From Actinomycetota bacterium (GTDB lineage: Bacteria; Armatimonadota; SYMT01): a DNA stretch of 42,850 bases. The translations under genes were made by a program, and so were the position numbers. The stretch covers positions 1 to 42,850 of the forward strand of contig SYMT01000318.1 in NCBI GenBank assembly GCA_005805375.1. The letters are read 5' to 3'. Positions 25,113 to 33,827 of the stretch are shown in pieces. Below the pieces are notes generated by a model. That model was not told where the DNA came from. It did not search any database and was given only the letters and a program-made list of their open reading frames with translations. Numbering within the stretch: the first letter of the stretch is position 1; every line of letters begins with the position of its first letter.

Positions 25113-26114
25113 ATGACACGACTGGGTGTGGGATTGATCGGCTGCGGAGTGATGGGCCGCAGTCTGGCCAAGCAGCTCATCACATTGGATCAAGCACGTC
25201 TCGCCGGAGTGGCGGACGTCAACGCAGAGGCGGCCAACCGAGCCGCCGAGGAACTGGGCGGTGTGCCCGCCTTTGACAGCGCCGAGGCGCTTATCACGCA
25301 GCCGGATGTGGATGCAGTGATGATTGCCTCGCCCGGATTCTTGCATCGCCCACTGACGGAACTCGCTGCGGCACACGGCCGCCACGTCTTCGTGGAGAAG
25401 CCGATGGCGACGAACGAAGCCGACTGTGACGCCATGATCGCTGCGATGGAGGGTGCGGGAAAACTCCTGATGGTGGGACAGGTGCTTCGCTTCCACCCGT
25501 ATCCTTCGCTCATGATCGAGGCAGCGCAGCGGGGGGATTTGGGCGAACTCTGGGGGATGAACGTCACCCGGATCGGCGGCGGCTTCGGCGGGATCTGGAA
25601 ACAGGATTGGCGCAACTCGCGTGATACGTCTGGAGGCGTTTTGATGGAGGTGAATGCCCACGAAGTGGACTTCATGCGCCAGGTTTGCGGGCGGGTGGTG
25701 CGGGTCTACGCCGAGGCGGGACACTACGATGACACCCCGATTGACTACCCTGACCTGAACTACGTCTCTCTTCGTTTCGAAAACGGGGCCGTGGGACTGC
25801 TCCATTCCAGCCAGGTCTGCGGTCTGGGCGAGTCCTCCGGGATGGTGCAGGGGTCGGAGGGGACGATGCACTACTCCAGCCACCTGGGGGAAGGCGGCGA
25901 GCTGCGCTGGAAACGCCGCACCGGAGAACTCACCATCCACCGCGCCCGCGAGATGGAGATTGAGGTTCCGGTGCGGAAGGAGCTGCGCCTCTACGTGGAG
26001 GCGATCCAGCAGGGCCTTCCCTCCCCCATCCCCGGCTCCGAGGGTCGTGAGAATGTACGCGTTGCCCTCGCCGCTTACGCATCGGCTGAGAAGGGCGCGC
26101 CGGTCAGCCTGTAG
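25113..26114 (+). CDS. Gfo/Idh/MocA family oxidoreductase
   Basis: 333 residues. The N-terminal Rossmann domain has GVGLIGCGVMGRSL (glycine-rich NAD(P) loop, about 6-19) and HVFVEKPMATN with the conserved Glu-Lys-Pro. The C-terminal beta-sheet domain includes GGVLMEVNAHEVDFMRQVCG, which carries the likely catalytic His. Family members oxidise sugars, inositols or glycosides, often at C3. The substrate is not readable. ATG at 25113 has AGAGGG upstream. The preceding gap 25041-25112 is short and featureless. The next gene, an Rpn-family nuclease, starts 13 bases after the stop. Confidence 0.92.
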   Translation: MTRLGVGLIGCGVMGRSLAKQLITLDQARLAGVADVNAEAANRAAEELGGVPAFDSAEALITQPDVDAVMIASPGFLHRPLTELAAAHGRHVFVEKPMATNEADCDAMIAAMEGAGKLLMVGQVLRFHPYPSLMIEAAQRGDLGELWGMNVTRIGGGFGGIWKQDWRNSRDTSGGVLMEVNAHEVDFMRQVCGRVVRVYAEAGHYDDTPIDYPDLNYVSLRFENGAVGLLHSSQVCGLGESSGMVQGSEGTMHYSSHLGEGGELRWKRRTGELTIHRAREMEIEVPVRKELRLYVEAIQQGLPSPIPGSEGRENVRVALAAYASAEKGAPVSL

Positions 26115-26127
26115 GAGCAAGGGCGCC

Positions 26128-27282
26128 GTGAGACCAGTCTCCTCTCCAGAGGAAGCACGGCTGCCGACGCCGGTGGTGGCACTGCTGGAAGCGGGCAGTG
26201 CCACCGCATTCGTAGACCGCGCAATCCAGTGGTTGTGCGACCTACCGCTGCTCTTTGGGCAGTTGGTGCGGATCCTGTCTTCGGGCCTGGCCCGCTACCT
26301 CCAACTGACTGCGGGCCGCCGGATGCGGCGCGAATTTGTGGGAGAGGATCTCCGCAAACGAGAAGCGGATGTCCTCTATGAGGTCCCGTTTCGCCTCCCC
26401 TCCCCAGGTGATGCCGGCATCTTGGTGGAACATCAGAGCACGATTCAGAAGGGTTTCCAACTCCGCGTGCACGGCTACCGGCAGGAGTCGTGGGCGCTCG
26501 AGCTACGCCTGCGACAAGTCCGGACGGGGGACGCCCGCCAGATCAGTTTTTTCGCCGCGATGGTGGTCTACACCGGCGACGATCCGTGGGATGGGCCGGA
26601 ACCCACCTCCGAACTGGCGGCTGTGCCGGAGCAGTGGCGGCGCCGCCTGAGCCGCTATCTGCCGCGGGAGCACGTCCCATTCCTCGACCTGAAGCGAGCG
26701 CCACGGCAACGAGTGCTGCGTCCTCCGAGCGCGATGGGGTGGGTGCTGTGGCTGATGCGTGTGCTGGATGCGTCGGTGGCGGAGTTTGCGGCAGTATTCC
26801 GCGAAGTGGCGTGGGGTCTGGCACAGGTGCCGCGCAGGCAGCAAGAGGAATGGCGGAGCGCCATGTGGATCGTCTGGGCGGCAGCGGTGCGGCGCGATCC
26901 GAGAGAATATGGTACACTCGAAGACATATTTCATGCGGCCATTGATAGCTCTCGCGTCGCCGGCCGCAAGGAGGAAGGCAGGAAGATGGGACGCATGATG
27001 CTGGACGAGTGGAAGATGCTAGGTCGTCAGGAAGGCCGACAGGAAGGCCGACAGGAAGGTCGTCAGGAAGGCCGACAGGAAGGTCGTCAGGAGATGCTGC
27101 TGCGCATTCTGACCCGAAGATTCGGCGCCCCCTCAGCGGCTTTGACCGAGATGGTCACCGCGATAGTCGCCCCGGATGCGTTGGACGAGGCGCTGGATGC
27201 GGTGTTTGCGACGGAGACCGAGGATGCCTTCCTGGCGCGGCTCCGCGCCGCTTCCGACGGCCACGCTGCAGTGGGCACCTGA
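26128..27282 (+). CDS. Rpn-family PD-(D/E)XK nuclease / transposase-like protein
   Basis: 384 residues. Asp81 (READVLYEV), then Glu101 and Gln103 (GILVEHQS), match the Asp...Glu-X-Gln version of the PD-(D/E)XK core seen in recombination-promoting nucleases (Rpn/YhgA family). HGYRQE and FFAAMVVYTGDDPW follow. The C-terminal part has six exact GRQE units (27022-27093), a charged linker common in this family. GTG at 26128 is preceded by TAGGAG. Rpn proteins cut DNA and have been linked to horizontal gene acquisition and phage defence; the role here is unknown. It sits between two unrelated sugar oxidoreductase genes, which suggests insertion. Confidence 0.85.
   Translation: MRPVSSPEEARLPTPVVALLEAGSATAFVDRAIQWLCDLPLLFGQLVRILSSGLARYLQLTAGRRMRREFVGEDLRKREADVLYEVPFRLPSPGDAGILVEHQSTIQKGFQLRVHGYRQESWALELRLRQVRTGDARQISFFAAMVVYTGDDPWDGPEPTSELAAVPEQWRRRLSRYLPREHVPFLDLKRAPRQRVLRPPSAMGWVLWLMRVLDASVAEFAAVFREVAWGLAQVPRRQQEEWRSAMWIVWAAAVRRDPREYGTLEDIFHAAIDSSRVAGRKEEGRKMGRMMLDEWKMLGRQEGRQEGRQEGRQEGRQEGRQEMLLRILTRRFGAPSAALTEMVTAIVAPDALDEALDAVFATETEDAFLARLRAASDGHAAVGT
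27022..27093 (+). repeat. Six 12-base tandem units within the Rpn gene
   Basis: Two unit types occur in the order A B B A B A, where A is GGTCGTCAGGAA and B is GGCCGACAGGAA; the last A ends in G. Each unit encodes Gly-Arg-Gln-Glu, so gain or loss of units keeps the frame. Alternating synonymous types suggest past block duplication. Confidence 0.95.
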
Positions 27283-27404
27283 TACGGTCCACGGGGAACA
27301 ATGCGAGTTCTTGCATTCCACACAGGTTCTCACCCCGGGCTGTGTCGAAAGAGGTACCGGCGCAGGCAGCGGATCGAGGCTGAGCCCTGCACGGGAGAAC
27401 GAGC

Positions 27405-28394
27405 TTGGAACGAGTACGCGCGGGATTGATCGGGGCCGGCGGGATGGCAAATGCCGTCCACTACCCTTCGCTGGCGGAATTTCCGGATGTGGAGCTGGTC
27501 GCCCTGTGTGACCTGATGCCGGACAAGCGGGAGAAGACCGCCGGACGCTTCGGCATTCCGAAGACCTACGGTGACTATCGGGAAATGCTGGACCGTGAGG
27601 AGTTGGACGCAGTCTGGGTGCTGATGCCGCCCCATCACCTGTTCGACATCGTGATCCAGTGTGTGAAGCGGAAAAAGCACGTCTTCATTGAGAAGCCTCC
27701 GGGGGTGACCTACGACCAGTCGCGCATGATGGCGCTGGCGTGCGAGCAGAACGGGGTCCTCGGCATGTGCGGCTTCAACCGGCGCTACATTCCTCTCATT
27801 CGCAAGTGCCGGGAGCGGGTGGACGAGCGCGGCGGTGTGATCCAGTGCGTCTCCACGTTTTACAAGTTCCACGTCCACGGTCGCCCCTACTACGAGGGCG
27901 CCATTGACATCCTTTCCTGCGATGCGGTGCATGCCGTGGACATGCTCCGGTGGATGGGGGGCGAGCCGGCCCATCTGGCGGCACACGTCGCCCGCCGGGG
28001 AAACACGTTCGATGACAGCTTCAACGCACTGGTTCAGTTCGAGAGCGGCGCTACCGGCGTCCTTCTCGCCAACTGGTGTGTGGGCGCCCGGACCCATAGC
28101 TTCGAGATGCACGGCATGGGCATCTCCTGCTTCATCAATCCCGATGATCGCGCTCTGATCTTCGTGGACGGCAAGCTGGACCCGGAAGTCATCACCACGC
28201 AGGAAGCTGCCGGCAGTGACGAGCGCCACAACTTCTACGGCTTCTGCGCCGAAAACCGCCACTTCGTGGATTGTGTGCGTTCCGGGAGCACCCCTTCCAG
28301 CTCACTCGACGACGCAACCCGAACCATGCGCCTGGTCAACCAGATCTATGCCACCCCGGTAGATGGTTCCCGCGAGCATTGGCCCGGAAGGTAA
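27405..28394 (+). CDS. Gfo/Idh/MocA family oxidoreductase
   Basis: 329 residues with the NAD(P) loop AGLIGAGGMANAVHYPSL, the motif HVFIEKPPGVT and the active-site region AIDILSCDAVHAVDMLRWMGG, where the Asp-X3-His spacing is typical. GMCGFNRRYIPL is characteristic of a branch of sugar dehydrogenases acting on nucleotide or free sugars. It differs enough from the other family member at 25113 to suggest a different substrate. The start is TTG at 27405 with GGGAG eight bases upstream; no ATG fits. Intergenic 27283-27404 shows no clear promoter. Confidence 0.92.
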   Translation: MERVRAGLIGAGGMANAVHYPSLAEFPDVELVALCDLMPDKREKTAGRFGIPKTYGDYREMLDREELDAVWVLMPPHHLFDIVIQCVKRKKHVFIEKPPGVTYDQSRMMALACEQNGVLGMCGFNRRYIPLIRKCRERVDERGGVIQCVSTFYKFHVHGRPYYEGAIDILSCDAVHAVDMLRWMGGEPAHLAAHVARRGNTFDDSFNALVQFESGATGVLLANWCVGARTHSFEMHGMGISCFINPDDRALIFVDGKLDPEVITTQEAAGSDERHNFYGFCAENRHFVDCVRSGSTPSSSLDDATRTMRLVNQIYATPVDGSREHWPGR

Positions 28395-28492
28395 AGCGAG
28401 ACGAGCGACGCAGACGATTTGGTGCCGGTGCGCCTGGTAATCTCCAACTACCCACATGCATGGCTCTGCTGGCCCGAGCGGGGAAGTCTTTT

Positions 28493-28888
28493 CTACCAGA
28501 CGTGTTGGTCCGACAGGAGGTCGTACAGCAGAACAAGCACGAAGGTGAGACACATGACAGCGAGGAACGCGATGGGTAGCACCAGATAGACGAGCCAACG
28601 GCCGGTGAGCGGAAGAAGCCACTTCTTCCGCAACAGCCGGTGGGGCCGCGAAGTGTCTCCCAGGTAGCGGCCCAGGATGACGAGCAGGCCGCCCGTGATT
28701 GATCCAATGAGTGCCCCAAGCGGGACTGCCACGAAGTCGCCCCAGAACTCTCCGGTGGTGTGGTACCTCCGGACGTGTTCCCACAAGAATAACTCCCGAA
28801 GCACCACTGGGCCGACTATGAGCCCCGCCAGGACGCCGAAGATGATCCAGGCTCTGGGACCGGAACCTAAAGTTCGCCTGTTGTTCAT
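28493..28888 (-). CDS. Small membrane protein
   Basis: 131 residues with three hydrophobic segments (about 13-31, 52-73 and 100-125) and basic loops (RPHRLLRKKW). I do not recognise the family. ATG at 28888 begins just after a weak GGAG site; the frame stays open upstream without coding character. It stands alone between the oxidoreductase gene and the divergent large secreted protein. The gap 28395-28492 holds nothing I can name. Confidence 0.6.
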   Translation of the reverse strand: MNNRRTLGSGPRAWIIFGVLAGLIVGPVVLRELFLWEHVRRYHTTGEFWGDFVAVPLGALIGSITGGLLVILGRYLGDTSRPHRLLRKKWLLPLTGRWLVYLVLPIAFLAVMCLTFVLVLLYDLLSDQHVW

Positions 28889-29012
28889 AGGGATCAATCT
28901 ACCACTCCCCAGTTCCGGATGCAGGTGCTTCGAGAATGGCGACGGCGGCGGGCTTCGATGCGCCACCGCCGTGGGCGCGTGATCCTTCTTGCTCCAATTT
29001 CGTCTAATACGC

Positions 29013-31919
29013 ATGCAACCTGTATCCTCTCGCGTTCATCCGGGCGTCTTCGCCCTTCTTCCTGCCGCATTGATCCCGGCTCTCGCCACAGTGGCGTCGG
29101 CACACAACCCCCGGGTGACGCTGCGGGTCACGAAGGGGACGCTGCCGGAAATCGCGCGGGCGCTGGGGGAAGCGGCCGATGTGCCGATCTGGGTGGAAAT
29201 GGTGGACCCGCGCGACCCGGAAGGTCCGGGGGTAGCCGCAGCGCCCACTGCCGGACCGCGCCACTCGGTGGACTGGCAGGACGCCACGCTGGCCAACGCA
29301 TTGCGCGAGCTGGCAGGGCGGTTTCGGGTGGTGGTGGAGTGGCGGCAAGGGGGGTACCTGCTGAAAGTCGTTCCGGATGGGGCGGAACTCCCGTGGTACA
29401 TGCGACCCCCAACGCGGATGGGTCTGTTTGAGAAGGAGGGGCTGCGGCTCTGGGCGGGATCCATTTCGATCACCCAGTCCTTTCCGGAATTGTTCCCGCA
29501 AGGGCAGACACCGGCATTGGGGAGTCCGAGCGTGCGCCTGATGCTGCGGGGGGAGTGGCCCGAGGCGAACGGACGAAAGGTGGTGGGCTTTGAGAGCATC
29601 ACGGCTGAGGACGACCTGGGCCGGGTCTGGCTCTCCGATGGGTGGGGGACGTCCCGGTCCAACACTCTTGCGCCGCAGTACCCGGACGAAATGCTTGCCA
29701 CCGTGACGCTTCCGCTGCCGCCCGCACCTGCGACGAAGTTTCGTCGCGTGCGGGGGGAAATCTACGTGTCGCAGGTGCGGGACAACAGCCAGGAGGGGGT
29801 GGAGATTCCGGAGGCGGCGCGCGCGTCCGGAGTCCCCTTCTCGGCGTTTGGTGTGCAGGCGATTCGGGTCTCTCAGTCCGGGCAACTGTCGAAACCGCCC
29901 GTCGGGATGGAGCGTGGCCTGCGGGTTGGGCTGTCGGTGGTGCTGCGTACGCGCCTGCCGGGAACCCCAGAGGATGCCCTCGGCGCCCTTGGTCACAACG
30001 TCGCTCTCGGAGATGCTCTGGGCAGACTGCATCGCAGCCATATGGCCACTGCCTGGCGCGATCCAAACGGACAGCAGCCCGGAGCCGTGCTCGAGTTGCA
30101 CTACCAGTTCGTGCCGTTCCAGCCCACGCGCCTGATCCGGTCGGCAGCGCAGGCGACGGTGCCGCGGCTGCTGTTCCCCTTCAGGCTGGATGACATCCCG
30201 CTGCCGTTGGTGGATCGGTCCCTGCCGGTGGTGCCTCGCCCTGTGCTACTCTCCGAGCAGACCGCGGAACCGCCCGACGATCTGCCGTCGGAGTGGCGCG
30301 ACCCACAGGGCGCGCAGCTGACGTTTGGAGTGGAGGCGCCGGGGTTGAACGTCGCCGAGGGACGGGTGCGTGTTGGTCTCGCCGTCCCCGAGGGGGAGGA
30401 TTGGAGTCCCGCGCACTGGACCTGGCTGCCCGTAGATCGCACCGGCGTGGTGCGTCTGGAGGGCGTCCGCCCCGGCCGCTATCGGGTGTACCGCGTCTTC
30501 AGCGTGCCGGCATTGGAGCCCGCTTTCCCCGAAGGCGTATCTCCAGCCGGCGTGGGGCCGGGATTCTGGAGCGGCAGCGGAATGGAGATCCAGGCGCGGG
30601 CCGGCGAAGTCCTCCGCTTGCCGCCGCTCCGCCGGCACGCCGGCACTCCCGGTGCGGAAGCTACCGGACCGGAGCTGGACGCGGGCGCAGCTCGGGTGGA
30701 GCTGGATGGCGTACGCCTCAATGTCGGGCACATCGCCGCCGACTCCACGCGGCAGCAGATCTTCCGTGAGGGTTGTGGTCCCGTGGGGCGGCGCAGCATT
30801 TCCGTGCGCTTGGGGGCGCCGCTCACGAAGGAGCAGAGCATTTACCTGGCCGGGATCCGCGCGCTGGCGGCGGAGGATGATCGGGGCACCCTGCTCGTGC
30901 CGGGAAGTAGCGCTGCGGAAGCGGGGGCCCTCGGGCCGCCGGCGGGAGCTCTCTCACGCTGGCGGGCCAACCTGAGTTTCGGCGCGCAGCACCCGCTGGC
31001 CCGCCGCCTCACGTGGGTGGAAGGAGAGGTACTGCGCTACCGTATCGTACGGCAGGTGCATCTCGAAATGCTCTGTCCCACCTCGGAGCAACCGCTCATC
31101 CGGAAAGAGGGGCCGGTGGCGATCCGCTTGAGCCGGGAACGCGGTCCGGACAGGGACGAGGCGGCCGCCCCACCGCGCCCGGCGCCTGGGAACGGTGCGC
31201 CGGTATCGTACATCTACCGGATGGAGCTAGGCTTTCCGACCGGCGCGATCCAGCCATCGCCGGACAGCCCCGCCGGACCGATCTTCCCCCGCCCGAGACT
31301 TGTGGATCGGACCGGCCGAGTTGTGGATGCGCATGTCTCCCTGGACAACGCCGGTTTCGGTAGGTACACGCAGCGACCGGTCATCGTGTGGTCGCTTTCG
31401 CCGCTCCCGCCTGAGGAGGTCGCGACACTCACGGTCGTGTGGGACTACACCGAACGGGCACAGCCCGAGCCCTGGTTCCGCTTCCGCCTGCGCGATGTGG
31501 GTCTCCCGGCGCTGGATCGGGTGCTGCCGCCCCCCGCCGCGGTCGGGCCATTCACCCGCGCGCCCGACCCACCGCAACCTGCGACGACGGGTTCGTTGGC
31601 CGTCCGGGTGCGCTCCAGAGGCCGGCCCGTGACCGAGGGCTTCGTAGTGGTTGGCCTGCGAGACGTACGCGGCGCGTTACTTGGGCCGGTGCGTTGGTAC
31701 GAAGCACTCCTGACGGACGTCGGTTTGGCCCGCTTCCCGAGCATTCCTGCCGGACAGTACCGGATCCAGGTGCGCTACCGTCCGCCCCAGGTGAAACGGG
31801 GTGCCGTGGCGGTCTCCCGACTCTCCTCGGAGAGGATTACGGAGACCGAAGCTGAGGTCACCCCCGGCAAACAGGCAGAACTGCCGTCTCTGGACCTCTC
31901 GCCTGGGGGCAGGGAGTAG
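29013..31919 (+). CDS. Large secreted protein with STN-like N-terminus
   Basis: 968 residues. A signal peptide (about 1-30, GVFALLPAALIPALATVASA) precedes a region (about 33-115) with the beta-alpha-beta pattern of STN domains: VTLRVTKGTLPEIARALGEAADVPIWVEM, then VDWQDATLANALRELAGRFRVVVEW and YLLKVV. STN modules normally begin secretins and TonB transducers, but no secretin barrel or TonB-receptor domain follows. The rest is beta-rich, with two short segments like prealbumin folds (GVRPGRYRVYRVF and SIPAGQYRIQVRY). No enzyme motif is visible. ATG at 29013 fits the signal peptide; an in-frame TTG lies at 28989. Gene neighbours give no clue. Confidence 0.7.
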   Translation: MQPVSSRVHPGVFALLPAALIPALATVASAHNPRVTLRVTKGTLPEIARALGEAADVPIWVEMVDPRDPEGPGVAAAPTAGPRHSVDWQDATLANALRELAGRFRVVVEWRQGGYLLKVVPDGAELPWYMRPPTRMGLFEKEGLRLWAGSISITQSFPELFPQGQTPALGSPSVRLMLRGEWPEANGRKVVGFESITAEDDLGRVWLSDGWGTSRSNTLAPQYPDEMLATVTLPLPPAPATKFRRVRGEIYVSQVRDNSQEGVEIPEAARASGVPFSAFGVQAIRVSQSGQLSKPPVGMERGLRVGLSVVLRTRLPGTPEDALGALGHNVALGDALGRLHRSHMATAWRDPNGQQPGAVLELHYQFVPFQPTRLIRSAAQATVPRLLFPFRLDDIPLPLVDRSLPVVPRPVLLSEQTAEPPDDLPSEWRDPQGAQLTFGVEAPGLNVAEGRVRVGLAVPEGEDWSPAHWTWLPVDRTGVVRLEGVRPGRYRVYRVFSVPALEPAFPEGVSPAGVGPGFWSGSGMEIQARAGEVLRLPPLRRHAGTPGAEATGPELDAGAARVELDGVRLNVGHIAADSTRQQIFREGCGPVGRRSISVRLGAPLTKEQSIYLAGIRALAAEDDRGTLLVPGSSAAEAGALGPPAGALSRWRANLSFGAQHPLARRLTWVEGEVLRYRIVRQVHLEMLCPTSEQPLIRKEGPVAIRLSRERGPDRDEAAAPPRPAPGNGAPVSYIYRMELGFPTGAIQPSPDSPAGPIFPRPRLVDRTGRVVDAHVSLDNAGFGRYTQRPVIVWSLSPLPPEEVATLTVVWDYTERAQPEPWFRFRLRDVGLPALDRVLPPPAAVGPFTRAPDPPQPATTGSLAVRVRSRGRPVTEGFVVVGLRDVRGALLGPVRWYEALLTDVGLARFPSIPAGQYRIQVRYRPPQVKRGAVAVSRLSSERITETEAEVTPGKQAELPSLDLSPGGRE

Positions 31920-32082
31920 GGCCCCCGCTTGTAGCTCCCATCCGGCGCTTCCTTCGCGGCTGTTCCGGTCGGTAGGAGATCTGCTGCCTCACAACGAACC
32001 GGCACCGGAGTACGAGACACGGGAGGCATCAGCGGTGCGGAGGGAATTGGATGGGCATATCAGGCTCAGCCTGGAAACCTGA

Positions 32083-32568
32083 TTGGGAAATGAGATCGAA
32101 AACCGTCAGGACCGTGAGTTTCTCCCTCACGAGCGGGACAACGCGGAGGGTCTGCTGCGGGAGGGCCACCGTTTGCCCGTGCTCCACTCCCTGGTGAGAA
32201 CCGGACCGTCTGCGCTCTACAACTGCCACGGCATGACATTCGCGTCCCGGCGCACTGCGATTCACAGCGAGGTTGCCGTCGAACTGATCCTGCAGGACGA
32301 TGGGTACCGCGAAATCAGACAATCCAATGCATTGCCCGGCGATGTGGTACTATACTATGAGCAGAGTGGCAGGAATCGATCCCTCACTCACTCAGGTGTC
32401 ATCGTGGGTGTGGAGCGCATCGGCAGCATCATCACACTTCGAGTGGTCAGCAAATGGGGCAGCGGTGGTGAGTACGTTCACGATCTGTCAGTTCATCCGT
32501 ACCCAACCTCAACGATCCATCGCTTCTTCCGGGCTGCCTGGGTTTCACCAGCTACGGGACAGGATTGA
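32083..32568 (+). CDS. NlpC/P60- or CHAP-like papain-fold protein
   Basis: About 161 residues. Cys48-His49 in YNCHGMTF, then LPGDVVLYY (about 85-92) and LTHSGVIVGV with His103 give the Cys...Pro-Gly-Asp...His-Ser-Gly arrangement of NlpC/P60-type cysteine peptidases and amidases. There is no signal peptide, so it would act in the cytoplasm or be exported another way. TTG at 32083 is the first start in frame, directly after an in-frame TGA. A strong ribosome site with ATG at 32051 is one frame off, so the true start may be disrupted. The next gene overlaps or nearly touches it. The bases before it, 31920-32050, show nothing else. Confidence 0.6.
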   Translation: MGNEIENRQDREFLPHERDNAEGLLREGHRLPVLHSLVRTGPSALYNCHGMTFASRRTAIHSEVAVELILQDDGYREIRQSNALPGDVVLYYEQSGRNRSLTHSGVIVGVERIGSIITLRVVSKWGSGGEYVHDLSVHPYPTSTIHRFFRAAWVSPATGQD

Positions 32569-32605
32569 AGGCCCGGAAGCACGGCTTCCTTTCTATCTCG
32601 CCAGC

Positions 32606-33046
32606 ATGCCCGGCTGGCTGCACCTGCGCATCTCCGAGCTGGAGCCGGTTCGCGACCTGCTGCGCCTGGCCCAACATAACGACACTGTGGTGTCGGAGGT
32701 GGCCGAACGGGCAGTCGAGTTGTTCGAGCGCCCGGTGGAGGCCGGGTATCGGAGCGAGTACGAAGCTCCCATCTGCTGCTATGCGTACGTGCTCAGGCAC
32801 CTCGACCATCCGGTGGCGAGGGCAGCCCTTGATTTGCTGTATGCCCGGGCTGGAGCCGAATACGGATGGTTGGACCGCCTCCTGGGGATTCTGCTTGATT
32901 CCCAACCCACTGTCGGGGTCGCCGATCAGCAGGGCAACTCTGCGGAGTCGGGGCTGTTTCCGCTCGATTTCTCAGCTTCGACTCTGTCTTACCCCTCCCG
33001 GAAAGCCCGGTGGCTTCCCGCCTCGTACCAGCAGTTGGTACCGTGA
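32606..33046 (+). CDS. Small helical protein, unknown
   Basis: At least 146 residues, mostly predicted helix (SELEPVRDLLRLAQHNDTVVSEVAERAVELF, HPVARAALDLLYARAG), with a possible HEAT-like character. I recognise no family. The first ATG is 32606, but the frame is open upstream and coding-like residues (RLPFYLAS) precede it without a usual start codon; an ATT just before the preceding stop is possible. Its position directly after a papain-fold protein would suit an inhibitor or partner, which is only an inference. Confidence 0.5.
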   Translation: MPGWLHLRISELEPVRDLLRLAQHNDTVVSEVAERAVELFERPVEAGYRSEYEAPICCYAYVLRHLDHPVARAALDLLYARAGAEYGWLDRLLGILLDSQPTVGVADQQGNSAESGLFPLDFSASTLSYPSRKARWLPASYQQLVP

Positions 33047-33084
33047 GGGGATGCAACCCCGCTTCCTTGCGCGCGTAGACTGCC

Positions 33085-33789
33085 ATGCCCATTCTCGAGT
33101 ACCTCATTCCCTGCCAGGGATCGAGCATTGACCAGCGGACGGGTGCTGCCAGCTTGTTCGGGCTGGTGGAGGCATTGAACCTACCCGCCTGGCTCGCGTC
33201 ACGACCTGCTGATGCCGGAGATGAGAACTTTGCCGCCATTGAGGTGGTGACATCGTGGAGAAGAGAGCCGCACGAGTGCGCCGTGGTCTTCAAGCAAGTG
33301 CTTACCCTCACCACGCCCGGCGGAAACGAGAGAACGGTGTCGGAGGTAAGCTTCTCCGTACCTCGCCATCGGCATCGCCTGCACGTGGCAGTGTCTATCC
33401 CACCACCCGATTCCGGTGGGGAGTTACTCTTGCGGGCGTACCTCGAACGTTCCGGGGGCAAGCGAGAACAGGCCCGGGAGTTTCCGATACCGGTTGTGAA
33501 GGATGCGCCGACCCTTGCGGTCCCCCTTCAGAGCAGTGACGTGGAGTGGCTGTCCAAAGATGTTCGAGGGCGAGGGGGGTTCCAGTCGTTTTTTCGACGT
33601 CTGCAGGCGCAGGTCTCGGGCGACAGGCTGATGCTTTCGGAGAGCGACGCGGAGCAGTTCCTCGTGTACTCTCTCTCAATCCTATGGCTCCGGTGGGTAT
33701 CAATTGCATCTTCGCCGGATTGCCGCCGCCGTGCAGGCGGAACTGGAGCGGGCGCCGGGAACGAGCGCGGTGGGCGGGCAGACCCCTGA
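33085..33789 (+). CDS. Uncharacterised protein (DUF6941-like?) with 3' frameshift
   Basis: 234 residues as read. The first 145 look like one beta-rich domain (LEYLIPCQGSSIDQRTGAASLFGLVEAL, then VVTSWRREPHECAVVF), possibly of the DUF6941 kind. After residue about 197 the frame loses coding character, while the +1 frame continues naturally as GGYQLHLRRIAAAVQAELER and stops at 33796. The switch falls at a CT repeat (33669-33677). One more CT unit would join the two frames. This may be a real mutation or a sequencing indel. The start is ATG at 33085. Confidence 0.55.
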   Translation: MPILEYLIPCQGSSIDQRTGAASLFGLVEALNLPAWLASRPADAGDENFAAIEVVTSWRREPHECAVVFKQVLTLTTPGGNERTVSEVSFSVPRHRHRLHVAVSIPPPDSGGELLLRAYLERSGGKREQAREFPIPVVKDAPTLAVPLQSSDVEWLSKDVRGRGGFQSFFRRLQAQVSGDRLMLSESDAEQFLVYSLSILWLRWVSIASSPDCRRRAGGTGAGAGNERGGRADP

Positions 33790-33804
33790 ACCCTGAACCC
33801 TGAA
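33784..33804 (+). repeat. Three CCCTGAA units giving stops in all frames
   Basis: CCCTGAA is repeated three times in tandem. Because the unit is seven bases long, its TGA falls at 33787, 33794 and 33801, one in each forward frame. It ends both possible frames of the preceding gene. Confidence 0.9.
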
Positions 33805-33827
33805 CGCCGCGGCGCCGCCGTCAACAA

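Noticed and set aside
27022-27093. Tandem repeats considered as a CRISPR array
   Set aside because: Units of 12 bases have no spacers and encode an in-frame peptide repeat.
26128-27282. Rpn gene considered as an intact insertion sequence
   Set aside because: No terminal inverted repeats or target duplications were seen at its ends.
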